Shown here: positions 18,429 through 28,013 of the stretch, piece after piece
How the letters are laid out: each line of letters opens with the position of its first letter
Position numbering within the stretch: position 1 is the first letter of the stretch
Assembly (NCBI RefSeq): GCF_900142575.1
Contig: NZ_FRBI01000002.1
Span: forward strand, 372,001-436,000
Length of the DNA: 64,000 nt
Reading direction: 5' to 3'
Source of the DNA: Actinacidiphila paucisporea
GTDB taxonomy: Bacteria; Actinomycetota; Actinomycetes; Streptomycetales; Streptomycetaceae
The notes under the pieces: generated by a model
Told to the model about the DNA's origin: nothing
What the model saw: only the letters and a program-made list of their open reading frames with translations
Database searches by the model: none
Made by a program: the position numbers and the translations under genes

Positions 18429-20312
18429 GTGACCGATACACAGATGTTGCTAGAGAATCGGCCGCCCTCCGTGGCGACGCTCTTCCTGGACCGGGTGGCG
18501 GCCACGCCGGACGCGGAGGCCTACCGCTACCCGGTGCCGGCGGACAGCGGCGAGGGCCCCGACGACTGGAGGTCGCTCACCTGGGGCGAGTCCTCCCGCC
18601 GGGTGTTCGCGATCGCGGCAGGACTGATGGAACTGGGGGTACGCCCCGAGGAGCGCGTCGCCATCGCCTCCGACACCCGGGTCGAGTGGATCCTCGCCGA
18701 CCTCGGCATCCTGTGCGCCGGCGCGGCCACCACCACGGTCTACCCGAGCACCAATGCCGAGGAGACCGCGTTCATCCTGGCCGACTCCGGCAGCCGCGTG
18801 CTGATCGCCGCGGACGCCGCCCAGCTCGCCAAGGCCAGGCAGCGCAGGGCCGAGCTGCCCGAGCTGGAGCATGTGGTCGTCATCGACCCCGAGGGCGCCC
18901 TCGACGAGGAGGGCGACGGCTGGGTGCTGTCGCTCGCCGAGCTGGAGAAGCGCGGCGAGGCCTATCTGGCCCAGCACCCGGCCGCCGTCACCGACGCGGT
19001 CGCGGCGATCACCAAGGACCAGCTCGCCACGCTGATCTACACCTCGGGCACCACGGGACGCCCCAAGGGCGTCCGCCTGCCGCACGACTGCTGGTCGTAC
19101 ATGGCGCGGGCCATCCAGGCGATCGACCTGCTCGAAGCCGAGGACGTGCAGTACCTGTGGCTGCCGCTGGCGCACGTCTTCGGCAAGGTGCTGACCGCCG
19201 GGCAGATCTCCGTCGGGCACATCACGGCTGTCGACGGCCGCGTCGACAAGATCATCGAGAACCTGCCGGTCGTCCAGCCGACGTACATGGCGGCGGTTCC
19301 GCGCATCTTCGAGAAGGTCTACAACGGCGTCGCGGGCCGCGCCCGCGCGGGCGGTGCCGCCAAATACCGGATCTTCCAGTGGGCCGCGGGCGTGGCCCGC
19401 GACTATGCCAAGGCCACGCAGAACAGCATGCGCCTCACGGGGACGCCCTCGGCGCCGATGGGGCTGCGCACCAAGCACGCGCTGGCCGACAAGCTCGTCT
19501 ACTCCAAGCTGCGGGAGGCCTTCGGCGGCCGGCTGCGGGCCTGCGTGTCCGGCTCCGCCGCGCTCGCCCCGGACATCGGCTACTTCTTCGCCGGCGCCGG
19601 CATCCACATCCTGGAGGGCTACGGCCTCACCGAGTCCAGCGCCGCCAGCTTCGTCAACCCCGGTGAGAACTACCGGACCGGCACCGTCGGCAAGGCCCTG
19701 CCGGGCCTGGAGGTCCGCATTGCCGAGGACGGCGAGATCCTGCTGCGCGGCCCCGGCATCATGCAGGGTTACCACGGCCTGCCCGACAAGACCGCGGAGG
19801 TCCTCGAGCCGGACGGGTGGTTCCACACCGGGGACATCGGGGAACTGTCCCCCGACGGCTTCCTGAAGATCACCGACCGCAAGAAGGACCTCATCAAGAC
19901 CTCGGGCGGCAAGTACATCGCCCCCGCGGAGGTCGAGGGGCAGTTCAAGGCGGTGTGCCCCTTCGTCAGCAACGTGCTGGTCGTCGGTGGCGGGCGCAAC
20001 TTCTGCACGGCGCTGCTCGCCCTCGACGAGCCCACCATCCTCGGCTGGGCGGCCGAGCACGGCCTCGACGGCCGGCCGTATGCCGAGGTCGTCGCCACCG
20101 ACGAGGTCCGCGAGCTCATCGACGGCTACGTCCAGCGCCTCAACGAGGGCCTTCAGCGCTGGCAGCAGATCCGCCGGTTCCGCATCCTGCCCCGCGACCT
20201 CGACATCGAGCACGGCGACCTCACGCCGAGCCTGAAACTCAAGCGACCCGTCGTGGAGCGGGAATTCGCCCCGCTGATCGAGGAGATGTACGCCGGCTCC
20301 CGCGAGGCCTGA
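18429..20312 (+). CDS. Long-chain fatty-acid--CoA ligase (FadD15-like)
   Basis: A 627-aa AMP-forming acyl-CoA synthetase: activates fatty acids with ATP and joins them to CoA. Seen: the P-loop-like A3 motif YTSGTTGRPKGV (about residue 205), A5 EGYGLTESSA, A7 GWFHTGDIG, A8 DRKKDLIKTSGGKYIAP, and the C-terminal Lys region SLKLKRP. Sequence fits the bacterial FadD15/FAA1-like group. GTG 18429 start. The neighbour hemW is separated by a large inverted repeat, so the gene is probably monocistronic. Confidence 0.92.
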   Translation: MTDTQMLLENRPPSVATLFLDRVAATPDAEAYRYPVPADSGEGPDDWRSLTWGESSRRVFAIAAGLMELGVRPEERVAIASDTRVEWILADLGILCAGAATTTVYPSTNAEETAFILADSGSRVLIAADAAQLAKARQRRAELPELEHVVVIDPEGALDEEGDGWVLSLAELEKRGEAYLAQHPAAVTDAVAAITKDQLATLIYTSGTTGRPKGVRLPHDCWSYMARAIQAIDLLEAEDVQYLWLPLAHVFGKVLTAGQISVGHITAVDGRVDKIIENLPVVQPTYMAAVPRIFEKVYNGVAGRARAGGAAKYRIFQWAAGVARDYAKATQNSMRLTGTPSAPMGLRTKHALADKLVYSKLREAFGGRLRACVSGSAALAPDIGYFFAGAGIHILEGYGLTESSAASFVNPGENYRTGTVGKALPGLEVRIAEDGEILLRGPGIMQGYHGLPDKTAEVLEPDGWFHTGDIGELSPDGFLKITDRKKDLIKTSGGKYIAPAEVEGQFKAVCPFVSNVLVVGGGRNFCTALLALDEPTILGWAAEHGLDGRPYAEVVATDEVRELIDGYVQRLNEGLQRWQQIRRFRILPRDLDIEHGDLTPSLKLKRPVVEREFAPLIEEMYAGSREA

Positions 20313-20384
20313 CGCTTCCCACCCCCAGGGGTGCACCCCCTGGGGCAGGGTGCCCCTGCGGTGGCGTTGCCCGCCTGCGGCCCG

Positions 20385-20495
20385 GTGGGGGCTGGTCGCG
20401 CAGTTCACCGCGCCCCTTTCGGCCTGCGTCCTCCTGCGCCCGGCGTTCGCGCCTGGTTTCTGAGGGGCGCGGGGAACTGCGCGACAAGCCCCCAC
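20385..20495. repeat. Large inverted repeat (33-bp arms) of the GCGCGGGGAACTGCGCG family
   Basis: Arms 20385-20417 and 20463-20495 are inverted copies with two mismatches, around a 45-nt loop. They contain the core GGGGCGCGGGGAACTGCGCG, also found at 25875-26002 and in comEC. It may terminate the upstream transcript. Its structure resembles a small non-autonomous palindromic element. Confidence 0.88.
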
Positions 20496-20541
20496 GCAGC
20501 GGCACTGCGGAGTCCGTGACAGCACCCCGCAGGGAGTGGCG

Positions 20542-20547
20542 GATACT
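20542..20547 (+). promoter_or_regulatory. Probable -10 element of hemW (leaderless start)
   Basis: GATACT ends 6 nt before ATG 20554, with no ribosome binding site between. A GTGACA hexamer about 20 nt upstream is a possible -35. Confidence 0.45.
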
Positions 20548-20553
20548 GGGGGT

Positions 20554-21786
20554 ATGCCATCCGTACTGCCCGACGGCGAAGCCGTGCCCCAGGACGGCGC
20601 CCTGCCGCCGCAGGCGCTGGCCGGCGCCGCCCGGCGGCCGCTCGGCTTCTACCTGCACGTGCCCTACTGCGCCACCCGCTGCGGCTACTGCGACTTCAAC
20701 ACCTACACCGCGAGCGAGCTGCGCGGCTCCGGCGGCGCGCTGGCGTCCCGCGACAACTACGCCGACGTCCTGATCGACGAGATCCGGCTGGCCAGGAAGG
20801 TGCTCGGGGACGACCCGCGGCAGGCCGCGACGGTCTTCGTCGGCGGCGGCACCCCGACCCTGCTGCCCGCCGCCGACCTGGTGCGGATGCTCGGTGCGAT
20901 CCGGGACGAATTCGGGCTCGCCGCGGACGCGGAGATCACCACGGAGGCCAACCCGGAGTCCGTCGACCCGGCGTATCTGGCCGAGCTGCGGGACGGCGGC
21001 TTCACCCGGATGTCCTTCGGCATGCAGAGCGCGCGGCAGCACGTCCTGAAGATCCTGGACCGCACCCATACCCCGGGGCGCCCTGAGGCATGCGTCGCGG
21101 AAGCGCGTGCAGCGGGCTTCGAGCACGTCAACCTCGACCTGATCTACGGCACCCCCGGTGAGTCCGACGACGACTGGCGCGCCTCGCTCGACGCGGCAAT
21201 AGGCGCAGGGCCCGACCACGTGTCGGCCTACGCGCTGATCGTGGAGGAGGGTACGCAGCTGGCCCGCCGCATCCGCCGCGGCGAGGTGCCGATGACGGAC
21301 GACGACGAGCACGCCGACCGCTACCTCATCGCCGACGAGCGGCTCGCCGCGGCCGGCTTCGGCTGGTACGAGGTCTCCAACTGGGCCACCACCGAGGCGG
21401 CCAGGTGCCGCCACAACGAGCTGTACTGGACCGGCGCCGACTGGTGGGGCGCCGGACCCGGCGCGCACAGCCACGTCGGCGGGGTGCGGTGGTGGAACGT
21501 GAAGCACCCCGGCGCCTATGCGCAGGCCCTCGCCGAGTCCCGCACCCCCGGAGCGGGGCGCGAGGTCCTGGCCGCGGAGGACCGCAGGGTCGAGCGCATC
21601 CTGCTGGAGCTGCGGCTGTCGGCGGGCTGCCCGCTGGACCTGCTGACCGAGGCGGGTGCGAAGGCCGCGGCCCGCGCGGTCGGCGACGGCCTGCTGGAGC
21701 CCGACGCACACGCGGCCGGGCGCGCCGTGCTCACCCGGCGCGGGCGGCTGCTGGCCGACGCCGTGGTGCGCGACCTCACGGACTGA
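20554..21786 (+). CDS. hemW: Radical SAM heme chaperone HemW-like protein
   Basis: A 410-aa radical SAM protein of the HemW/HemN-like group, once annotated as oxygen-independent coproporphyrinogen oxidase. HemW binds heme and inserts it into respiratory enzymes. The [4Fe-4S] motif is [10 protein letters not shown] (about residues 38-47), followed by GGGTPTLL and [10 protein letters not shown] HemW-type C-terminal domain follows. ATG 20554 is preferred over GTG 20536 because MPSVLPDGE fits the family and a -10 element is positioned for a leaderless start. Confidence 0.9.
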   Translation: MPSVLPDGEAVPQDGALPPQALAGAARRPLGFYLHVPYCATRCGYCDFNTYTASELRGSGGALASRDNYADVLIDEIRLARKVLGDDPRQAATVFVGGGTPTLLPAADLVRMLGAIRDEFGLAADAEITTEANPESVDPAYLAELRDGGFTRMSFGMQSARQHVLKILDRTHTPGRPEACVAEARAAGFEHVNLDLIYGTPGESDDDWRASLDAAIGAGPDHVSAYALIVEEGTQLARRIRRGEVPMTDDDEHADRYLIADERLAAAGFGWYEVSNWATTEAARCRHNELYWTGADWWGAGPGAHSHVGGVRWWNVKHPGAYAQALAESRTPGAGREVLAAEDRRVERILLELRLSAGCPLDLLTEAGAKAAARAVGDGLLEPDAHAAGRAVLTRRGRLLADAVVRDLTD

Positions 21787-21799
21787 CGGCCGCGCCCGC

Positions 21800-22624
21800 T
21801 CAGGGCGCCGTCACGAAGTCGATCAGGTGCTCCACCGAGCCCAGCAGCTCGGGTTGCAGGTCCTTGTACGTCCGCACCGACGCCAGGATGCGCTGCCAGG
21901 CCTCGCCCGTGGACATGTCCCAGCCCAGCGCCCGGCACACCCCCGTCTTCCAGTCCTCGCCGCGCGGCACCCGCGGCCACGCGCGGATGCCCACCGAGGC
22001 GGGCTTCACCGCCTCCCACACGTCGATGTACGGGTGCCCGACGACCAGCACGTCCTCGCCGCTCACCGACGCGGCGATACGCGACTCCTTGGAGCCGGGC
22101 ACCAGGTGGTCGACCAGCACGCCGAGCCGGGCGTCCGGGGCCGGGGCGAAGCCGGCCACGATCGCCGGCAGGTCGTCGACACCCTCCAGGTACTCCACGA
22201 CCACGCCCTCGACCCGCAGGTCGTGGCCCCACACCCGTTCGACCAGCTCCGCGTCGTGCCGCCCCTCGACGTAGATCCGCCCGGCCCGCGCCACCCTCGC
22301 TTTCGCGCCCTGCACCGCGACCGACCCCGACGCGGACAGCAGCGGCCCCCGCGGCGCGGGCACGGCCTGCGGGCGTACCAGCGTGACCGTCCGGCCATCG
22401 AGCAGGAAGCCGCGGGGCGTCATCGGGAAGACCCGGTGCCTGCCGAACCTGTCCTCCAGCGTGACCGTGAGCCCCTCCGCGGTCTTCTCGCAGCGCACGA
22501 CCGCCCCGCAGAAGCCCGTCGTGGCCTCCTCGACCACCAGGTCGACCTCCGCCGCCACCTCGGGCGCCGGGCCGCTCTTCTTCCACGGCGGGGTCAGGTC
22601 CGGGTCGTAACTCCTGCTGCGCAT
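21800..22624 (-). CDS. DUF3097 family protein
   Basis: A 274-aa actinobacterial protein recognised as DUF3097. Typical segments are an N-terminal [12 protein letters not shown], the central [20 protein letters not shown] (about residues 118-137), and [15 protein letters not shown] near the C-terminal third. The EGRHDAEL segment recalls the Toprim glutamate region, so a nucleic-acid role is possible but unproven. Convergent with hemW, 13 nt apart. Confidence 0.85.
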   Translation of the reverse strand: MRSRSYDPDLTPPWKKSGPAPEVAAEVDLVVEEATTGFCGAVVRCEKTAEGLTVTLEDRFGRHRVFPMTPRGFLLDGRTVTLVRPQAVPAPRGPLLSASGSVAVQGAKARVARAGRIYVEGRHDAELVERVWGHDLRVEGVVVEYLEGVDDLPAIVAGFAPAPDARLGVLVDHLVPGSKESRIAASVSGEDVLVVGHPYIDVWEAVKPASVGIRAWPRVPRGEDWKTGVCRALGWDMSTGEAWQRILASVRTYKDLQPELLGSVEHLIDFVTAP

Positions 22625-22699
22625 GGGGGTGATCGTAGCCAGCCGCCCCTCGCGGAGCCCAGGAAACGCGGCGGAGCAGTCCCCGCGGGTCTCAGGGGG

Positions 22700-23455
22700 C
22701 TACGACACGGTCCCGAAGCGCTCCGCCAGCGCGTCCCGCTGCGCCCGCAGGAAGCGCGCGTCGACCACGGCGCCGTGTCCGGGCACGTAGCGGCCTGTCT
22801 CGCCGCCGAGGGCGAGCAGCGCGTCCACGGTGGCGGGCCAGTGCGCCGGGTCCGCGTCGCCGCCCGCCTGCGGCTCGCCGGACTCCTCGACCAGGTCGCC
22901 GCAGAAGACCACCGTCGGGTCGCTCGGGGTGGCGCCCGGCACGACCACCACGAGGTCGTGGTCGGTGTGCCCGGTGCCCGGGTGCACCAGCCGCACCTGC
23001 CGCTCGCCCAGGTCGACGTCCACCTCCCCGGCCACCTGCCGGGTCGGCAGCACCAGCTCCCGCTCCGCCCGCTCGGCCTCGGCGGAGTCCGTGCCGTACC
23101 TGACCGCGGTCTCCCGCAGCGCCTCCCGCTCCCGGCGCAGATAGCCGTCGAGGGCGCGCTCGCCGTAGACCTCGGCGCCCGGGAAGGCGGCGGTGCCGAA
23201 GACATGGTCGAAGTGGCCGTGGGTGAGCACGATGTGCGTGACCGCCCGCCCGGTCAGCGCCTCGACCTGGCCGCGCAGCTCCTCGCCCTCCCGCAGGGTC
23301 GAGGCCGTGTCCACCAGCAGGACGCCGCCGGAGCCGACCACGAGGCCGATCGTCACGTCGAGATGGGGCATCCTGCGTCGGGCGACGCCGGGAGCCAGCT
23401 GCTCCCAGACAGAACCGCCCGTATCCGGACTCTCCGTGCTCTCCACCGATTCCAC
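22700..23455 (-). CDS. Metallo-beta-lactamase-fold hydrolase
   Basis: A 251-aa protein with the zinc motif HGHFDH in [12 protein letters not shown] (about residues 77-88), a [11 protein letters not shown] motif, FCGDLVEE and a [10 protein letters not shown] segment. This is the glyoxalase II-like/quinoprotein relay MBL class, so it probably hydrolyses a thioester or ester. The substrate is unknown. GTG 23455 is chosen; GTG 23446 is also in frame. The long open frame continuing to 27157 is antisense to hrcA, dnaJ and others and is not a gene. It is divergent from hrcA. Confidence 0.85.
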   Translation of the reverse strand: MESVESTESPDTGGSVWEQLAPGVARRRMPHLDVTIGLVVGSGGVLLVDTASTLREGEELRGQVEALTGRAVTHIVLTHGHFDHVFGTAAFPGAEVYGERALDGYLRREREALRETAVRYGTDSAEAERAERELVLPTRQVAGEVDVDLGERQVRLVHPGTGHTDHDLVVVVPGATPSDPTVVFCGDLVEESGEPQAGGDADPAHWPATVDALLALGGETGRYVPGHGAVVDARFLRAQRDALAERFGTVS

Positions 23456-23522
23456 GGGGGTGACGCTATCCCCGACGGGGCGCCGCCCGGCGCCGCCGCC
23501 CCGTACCCGGTGTGCCGCACCC

Positions 23523-23553
23523 TTGCCGAGCCCTTGCCGCCTCGCCGTACACT
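23523..23553 (+). promoter_or_regulatory. Candidate hrcA-dnaJ promoter
   Basis: TTGCCG (23523-23528) and TACACT (23548-23553) with 19-nt spacing lie just upstream of the CIRCE element, so HrcA bound at CIRCE would cover the transcription start. The spacing is slightly long. Confidence 0.4.
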
Positions 23554-23566
23554 TGCTGCGGGAAAG

Positions 23567-23593
23567 CTGGCACTCGAAACGGCGGAGTGCCAG
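23567..23593 (+). promoter_or_regulatory. CIRCE element (HrcA operator)
   Basis: CTGGCACTC-N9-GAGTGCCAG is a perfect inverted repeat with the 9-nt spacer of CIRCE (consensus TTAGCACTC-N9-GAGTGCTAA). It lies 30 nt before the hrcA start, implying autoregulation of hrcA-dnaJ. Confidence 0.92.
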
Positions 23594-23623
23594 GCCAGGA
23601 ACGTCACGGCTGGAGGTGCGCGA

Positions 23624-24640
23624 ATGCTGAGCGAACGCAGACTCGAAGTCCTGCGTGCCATCGTCCAGGACTACGTCGGCACCGAGGAGCCGGTCGGTTC
23701 CAAGGCGCTCACCGAACGTCACTCCCTCGGCGTGTCCCCGGCCACCGTGCGCAACGACATGGCCGTACTCGAGGACGAGGGCTACATCGCCCAGCCGCAC
23801 ACCAGCGCGGGGCGTATCCCCACCGACAAGGGCTACCGGCTCTTCGTGGACAAGATGGCCGGCGTCAAGCCGCTGTCGTCCGCCGAGCGCCGGGCGATCC
23901 AGAACTTCCTGGACGGCGCCGTCGACCTCGACGACGTCGTCGCCAGGACGGTACGGCTGCTCGCCCAGCTCACCCGGCAGGTCGCCGTCGTGCAGTACCC
24001 GTCGCTGACCCGGTCCTCGGTGCGCCACGTGGAGCTGCTGGCACTCGCTCCCGCCCGCATCATGCTGGTGCTGATCACCGACACCGGACGGGTCGAGCAG
24101 CGGCTCATCGACTGCCAGGCCCCGGTCGGCGAGACAGTCCTCGCCGACCTGCGCGCCCGGCTCAACAGCCGGGTCGTCGGCCGCCGCTTCGCCGACGTGC
24201 CGCCGCTGGTCCAGGACCTGCCGGAGAGCTTCGACCCCGACGACCGACCCGCGGTCGCCGGAGTGCTCGCCACCCTGCTGGAGACGCTGGTGGAGCAGAC
24301 GGAAGAGCGCATCATGCTGGGCGGCGCGGCGAACCTCACCAGGTTCAACCACGACTTCCCCCTGACGATCCGACCGGTCCTCGAAGCGCTGGAGGAGCAG
24401 ATGGTCCTCCTGAAACTGCTCGGCGAGGCCACGGACTCGGCCATGACCGTGCGGATCGGGCATGAGAATTTTCACGAGGGCCTGAACTCCACCTCGGTGG
24501 TGGCCGTCGGCTACGGTTCGGGCGACGAGGCAGTCGCCAAACTCGGCGTGGTCGGACCGACCCGCATGGACTACCCCGGAACGATGGGAGCGGTACGCGC
24601 AGTGGCACGTTACGTCGGACAGATCCTGGCGGAGTCGTAA
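23624..24640 (+). CDS. hrcA: Heat-inducible transcription repressor HrcA
   Basis: The 338-aa repressor of chaperone genes, binding CIRCE and responding to GroEL availability. The N-terminal winged helix ([18 protein letters not shown], then [18 protein letters not shown]) is followed by the HrcA dimerisation/insert domains, ending [12 protein letters not shown] 23624 has GGAGG nearby. Its stop codon directly abuts the dnaJ start, so the two form an operon under the upstream CIRCE. Confidence 0.96.
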   Translation: MLSERRLEVLRAIVQDYVGTEEPVGSKALTERHSLGVSPATVRNDMAVLEDEGYIAQPHTSAGRIPTDKGYRLFVDKMAGVKPLSSAERRAIQNFLDGAVDLDDVVARTVRLLAQLTRQVAVVQYPSLTRSSVRHVELLALAPARIMLVLITDTGRVEQRLIDCQAPVGETVLADLRARLNSRVVGRRFADVPPLVQDLPESFDPDDRPAVAGVLATLLETLVEQTEERIMLGGAANLTRFNHDFPLTIRPVLEALEEQMVLLKLLGEATDSAMTVRIGHENFHEGLNSTSVVAVGYGSGDEAVAKLGVVGPTRMDYPGTMGAVRAVARYVGQILAES

Positions 24641-25774
24641 GTGGCCACGGACTACTACGCCGTCTTGGGCGTACGCCGCGACGCAGGTCCGGACGAGATC
24701 AAGAAGGCATTCCGCCGTCTCGCCCGGGAACTGCACCCTGACGTCAATCCCGACCCCAAGACGCAGGAGCGGTTCAAGGAGATCAACGCCGCCTACGAGG
24801 TGCTCTCCGACCCGCAGAAGAAGCAGGTCTACGACCTCGGCGGCGACCCGCTGTCCGCCGCGGGCGGTGGCGCGGGCGCCGGCTTCGGCCAGGGCTTCGG
24901 GAATTTCAGCGACATCATGGACGCCTTCTTCGGGCAGTCGCAGCAGCGCGGACCGCGCTCGCGCACCCGGCGCGGGCAGGACGCGATGATCCGGCTGGAG
25001 ATCGACCTCGAAGAGGCCGCCTTCGGCACCACCAAGGACATCCAGGTCGACACCGCGGTCACCTGCGGCACGTGCAACGGCGAAGGGGCCGCGCCCGGCA
25101 CCGCCGCGCAGACCTGCGACATGTGCCGCGGCCGCGGCGAGGTGTCCCAGGTCACCCGGTCCTTCCTCGGCCAGGTCATGACATCGAGGCCCTGCCCCCA
25201 GTGCCAGGGCTTCGGCACGGTCGTGCCCACGCCGTGCCCGGAGTGCGCCGGCGACGGGCGCGTGCGGTCCCGCCGCACGCTGACCGTCAAGATCCCCGCG
25301 GGCGTCGACAACGGCACCCGCATCCAGCTCGCCGGCGAGGGCGAGGTCGGCCCCGGCGGCGGCCCCGCGGGCGACCTCTACGTCGAGATCCGCGAGGTCC
25401 CGCACCAGGTCTTCCAGCGCCGCGGCGACGACCTGCACTGCACCGTCACCATCCCGATGACGGCCGCCGCGCTCGGCACGAAGTGCCCGCTGGAGACGCT
25501 CGACGGCCTGGAGGAGATCGACATCCGGCCGGGCACGCAGTCCGGCCAGTCGATCCCCCTCCACCAGCGCGGCATCACCCACCTGCGCGGCGGGGGCCGC
25601 GGCGACCTCGTCGTCCACGTCGAGGTCGTGACCCCGCACAAGCTCGACGCGGACCAGGAGGACCTTGTCCGCCGCCTCGCCAAACTCCGCGGTGAAGAAC
25701 GCCCGACGGGGCAGTTCGCCCCGGGCCAGCAGGGCCTCTTCTCGCGCCTGAAGGACGCCTTCAACGGCCGCTGA
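24641..25774 (+). CDS. dnaJ: Chaperone protein DnaJ (DnaJ2-type)
   Basis: A 377-aa Hsp40 co-chaperone of DnaK. The J domain has HPD in ELHPDVNPD (about residues 32-34), then a Gly/Phe-rich linker. Four zinc repeats follow: CGTCNGEG, CDMCRGRG, CPQCQGFG and CPECAGDG. The rest is the substrate-binding C-terminal domains. GTG start immediately after the hrcA stop. The hrcA linkage fits the second dnaJ of streptomycetes rather than the dnaK-operon copy. Confidence 0.95.
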   Translation: MATDYYAVLGVRRDAGPDEIKKAFRRLARELHPDVNPDPKTQERFKEINAAYEVLSDPQKKQVYDLGGDPLSAAGGGAGAGFGQGFGNFSDIMDAFFGQSQQRGPRSRTRRGQDAMIRLEIDLEEAAFGTTKDIQVDTAVTCGTCNGEGAAPGTAAQTCDMCRGRGEVSQVTRSFLGQVMTSRPCPQCQGFGTVVPTPCPECAGDGRVRSRRTLTVKIPAGVDNGTRIQLAGEGEVGPGGGPAGDLYVEIREVPHQVFQRRGDDLHCTVTIPMTAAALGTKCPLETLDGLEEIDIRPGTQSGQSIPLHQRGITHLRGGGRGDLVVHVEVVTPHKLDADQEDLVRRLAKLRGEERPTGQFAPGQQGLFSRLKDAFNGR

Positions 25775-26119
25775 CCCGCGGCCGTGCTCCCTCCCCGCCC
25801 CCCGCTCGGCGGCGCCCCCTCCGTGCAGGGCGGCGGCACCCTCCAGGCCCCCTGTGCGCAGGGCGGCGCCCTCCAGGGGCGCGGGGAACTGCGCGCTGAG
25901 CCGGTCACCGGCCGGTGGCCCGGTCCGGACCGAACAGCCCCTTCGGGTCGGTGACGACCCGCGCCCCGGTGCAGGGTCGGGCGCGCAGTTCCCCGCGCCC
26001 CTGAGGGGCGTCCGCCGTCGCAGCAGTGGGGCCGGCGCCGCGGCAGCGGCGGGATCGGGGGCCGCGGCCCGGCGGGGGCGGGCTGAGCCCGCGTGGCGAG
26101 CGCATGGCAGGCTAGGCGC
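25775..26119. other. Repeat-rich intergenic region after dnaJ
   Basis: This 345-nt region has no credible gene. It holds an imperfect direct duplication of a GCAGGGCGGCG-CCCTCCAGG unit (about 25820-25876), then the 22-bp inverted repeat at 25875-26002. The promoter of the following flavoprotein gene must lie in the last 100 nt. CAGGCT at 26108-26113, 6 nt before its ATG, could be the -10. Confidence 0.55.
25875..26002. repeat. Inverted repeat (22-bp perfect arms) of the GCGCGGGGAACTGCGCG family
   Basis: Arms 25875-25896 and 25981-26002 are exact inverted copies enclosing 84 nt. They share the core with the element at 20385-20495. A smaller self-complementary segment lies inside (GGTCACCGGCCGGTGGCC). 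Confidence 0.88.
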
Positions 26120-27181
26120 ATGTCCGCGCCCAGTCTGACGTCCTTCTCGGCGTATCCGATCGTGCAGGCCCCGATGGCCGGCGGCGCAGCCAACCCGCGG
26201 CTGGCGACGGCGGTCGCGGCGGCCGGTGGGCTGGGGTTCCTGGCCGCCGGGTACAAGACACCGGAGGCGATGTACGAGGAGATCCGGCAGCTCCGCGACC
26301 AGAGCACGCACCCTTTCGGGGTGAATCTGTTCATGCCGCAGCCCCGGGCCACCGACCCGTCCGCCGTGGCGGTGTACGCCGAGCAACTGGCCGGCGAGGA
26401 GGCCTGGTACGGGACGCCGCTCGGCGACCCGGAGGCCGGCGCGGACGACGCGTACGACGCCAAGGTCGCGATCCTGCTGGAAGACCCCGTGCCGATGGTG
26501 AGCTTCACCTTCGGCTGCCCGTCGCAGAAGGTGCTGGAAGCCTTCCGCAAGGCGGGTACGTACACGGTGGTCACCGCGACCTCGGTGCCTGAGGCGCTGG
26601 CCGCGCAATGGGCCGGCGCCGACGCGGTGTGCGTGCAGGGCGTGGAGGCCGGCGGCCACCAGGGCACGCACCGGGACGACCCGCAGCTCGACAACGCCGG
26701 CACCGGCCTGCTCGCGCTGCTGCCGCAGGTGCGCGAGCAGGTCGGCCTGCCGCTGATCGCGGCGGGCGGGCTCATGCGCGGCGGGCAGATCGCCGCGGTG
26801 CTCGCGGCGGGCGCGGACGCCGCGCAGCTCGGCACGGCCTTCCTGGTCTGCCCCGAGTCCGGCGCGGACCCGCTGCACAAGCGGGCGCTCACCGACCCGG
26901 TCTTCACCCGTACCGAGCTGACCCGGGCCTTCTCCGGGAGGCCGGCCCGTACGCTGGTCAACCGCTTCGTGCGCGAGCACGGCCCGTACGCGCCGCCCGG
27001 CTATCCGCAGGTCCACCACCTGACGGCGCCGCTGCGCAAGGCCGCCGCCGCCGGGGGCGACCCGCAGGGCATGGCGCTGTGGGCGGGGCAGGGGCACCGG
27101 CTGGCCCGCGAGGTCTCCGCGGGGCGCCTGATGGAACTGCTCATCGAGGAACTGCACGCGGCAAGGGAGGCCGGCGCATGA
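26120..27181 (+). CDS. Nitronate monooxygenase family flavoprotein
   Basis: A 353-aa TIM-barrel FMN enzyme of the nitronate monooxygenase/2-nitropropane dioxygenase family, which oxidises alkyl nitronates. Seen: the N-terminal YPIVQAPMAGG, the flavin-binding GGLGFLAAG, VEAGGHQGTH with the catalytic-type His, LIAAGGL and GADAAQLGTAFL. ATG 26120 gives the canonical start. Its stop overlaps rsmE by ATGA, so they are co-transcribed. Confidence 0.9.
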   Translation: MSAPSLTSFSAYPIVQAPMAGGAANPRLATAVAAAGGLGFLAAGYKTPEAMYEEIRQLRDQSTHPFGVNLFMPQPRATDPSAVAVYAEQLAGEEAWYGTPLGDPEAGADDAYDAKVAILLEDPVPMVSFTFGCPSQKVLEAFRKAGTYTVVTATSVPEALAAQWAGADAVCVQGVEAGGHQGTHRDDPQLDNAGTGLLALLPQVREQVGLPLIAAGGLMRGGQIAAVLAAGADAAQLGTAFLVCPESGADPLHKRALTDPVFTRTELTRAFSGRPARTLVNRFVREHGPYAPPGYPQVHHLTAPLRKAAAAGGDPQGMALWAGQGHRLAREVSAGRLMELLIEELHAAREAGA

Positions 27182-27921
27182 CGGCCCCGGTCTTCCTGGT
27201 CGAGCCCGCGGCGCTGGACGGCTCGCCGTCCCTGGTCACCCTGGACGGCCCCGAGGGGCGCCACGCGGTGTCCGTACGGCGGCTGCAGCCCGGCGAGGAG
27301 GTCGTCCTGACGGACGGGGCCGGGCGGGGCGCGTACGGCGTCGTGGCGGCCGCCCGCGGCAAGGACGAGCTGGACGTGGACGTCCACGGTGTGAGGGAGG
27401 AGGACGAGCCCTCCCCGAGGATCACCGTCGTGCAGGCGCTGCCCAAGGGCGACCGCGGCGAACTCGCCGTCGAGACGATGACCGAGGCCGGGGTCGACGC
27501 CATCGTGCCGTGGGCGGCGGGGCGGTGCGTCACGCAGTGGCGGGGGGAGCGGGGTGCCAAATCCCTGGCGAAGTGGCGCGCCACCGCGCGGGAGGCGGCC
27601 AAGCAGGCGCGGCGCCTGCGGTTCCCCTCGGTCGGCGAGCTGATGACGACGCGTCAGGTCGCGCATCTCCTCGGCGCCGCGGATTTCGCCGGCGTCCTGC
27701 ACGAGGAGGGCGCCGCGGCGCTGGCCGCGGCCGCGCTGCCCGCTTCCGGGTCCCTCGTCCTGGTCGTCGGGCCCGAGGGCGGTGTGGCCCCCGAGGAGCT
27801 CGCGGCCTTCGCCGACGCGGGCGCCGGCGCCTACCGTCTCGGACCGACGGTCCTGCGCACCTCCACCGCGGGCGTCGCGGCCGCCGCCCTCCTCCTCACC
27901 CGCACCGGCCGCTGGTCCTGA
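27178..27921 (+). CDS. rsmE: 16S rRNA (uracil(1498)-N(3))-methyltransferase
   Basis: A 247-aa SPOUT-class methyltransferase that modifies U1498 of 16S rRNA. The N-terminal PUA-like part (EGRHAVSVRRLQPGEEV) precedes the knotted C-terminal domain with VVGPEGGVAPEEL and YRLGPTVLRTSTAGVAA. Length is typical. The start overlaps the preceding flavoprotein by ATGA. Confidence 0.95.
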   Translation: MTAPVFLVEPAALDGSPSLVTLDGPEGRHAVSVRRLQPGEEVVLTDGAGRGAYGVVAAARGKDELDVDVHGVREEDEPSPRITVVQALPKGDRGELAVETMTEAGVDAIVPWAAGRCVTQWRGERGAKSLAKWRATAREAAKQARRLRFPSVGELMTTRQVAHLLGAADFAGVLHEEGAAALAAAALPASGSLVLVVGPEGGVAPEELAAFADAGAGAYRLGPTVLRTSTAGVAAAALLLTRTGRWS

Positions 27922-27940
27922 CCTCACCACCGGCCACCGC

Positions 27941-27998
27941 GCCGGGAAAGCCCGCTCGCGCACCGCGGCCGGGTAAGCCCGCTCGCGCACCGCGGCCG
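27941..27998 (+). repeat. 27-bp direct duplication after rsmE
   Basis: Two near-identical 27-mers (27941-27967 and 27968-27994, one difference) begin GCCGGGAAAGCCCGC, and a third partial copy starts at 27995. They fill the gap between rsmE and the convergent hydrolase. Confidence 0.85.
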
Positions 27999-28013
27999 GA
28001 TAGGGGGCCGCGG

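Noticed and set aside
23456-27157. N-terminal extension of the minus-strand MBL gene to 1485 aa
   Set aside because: The added ~1230 codons are antisense to hrcA, dnaJ, the flavoprotein and rsmE. Only the last 251 codons show an MBL fold.
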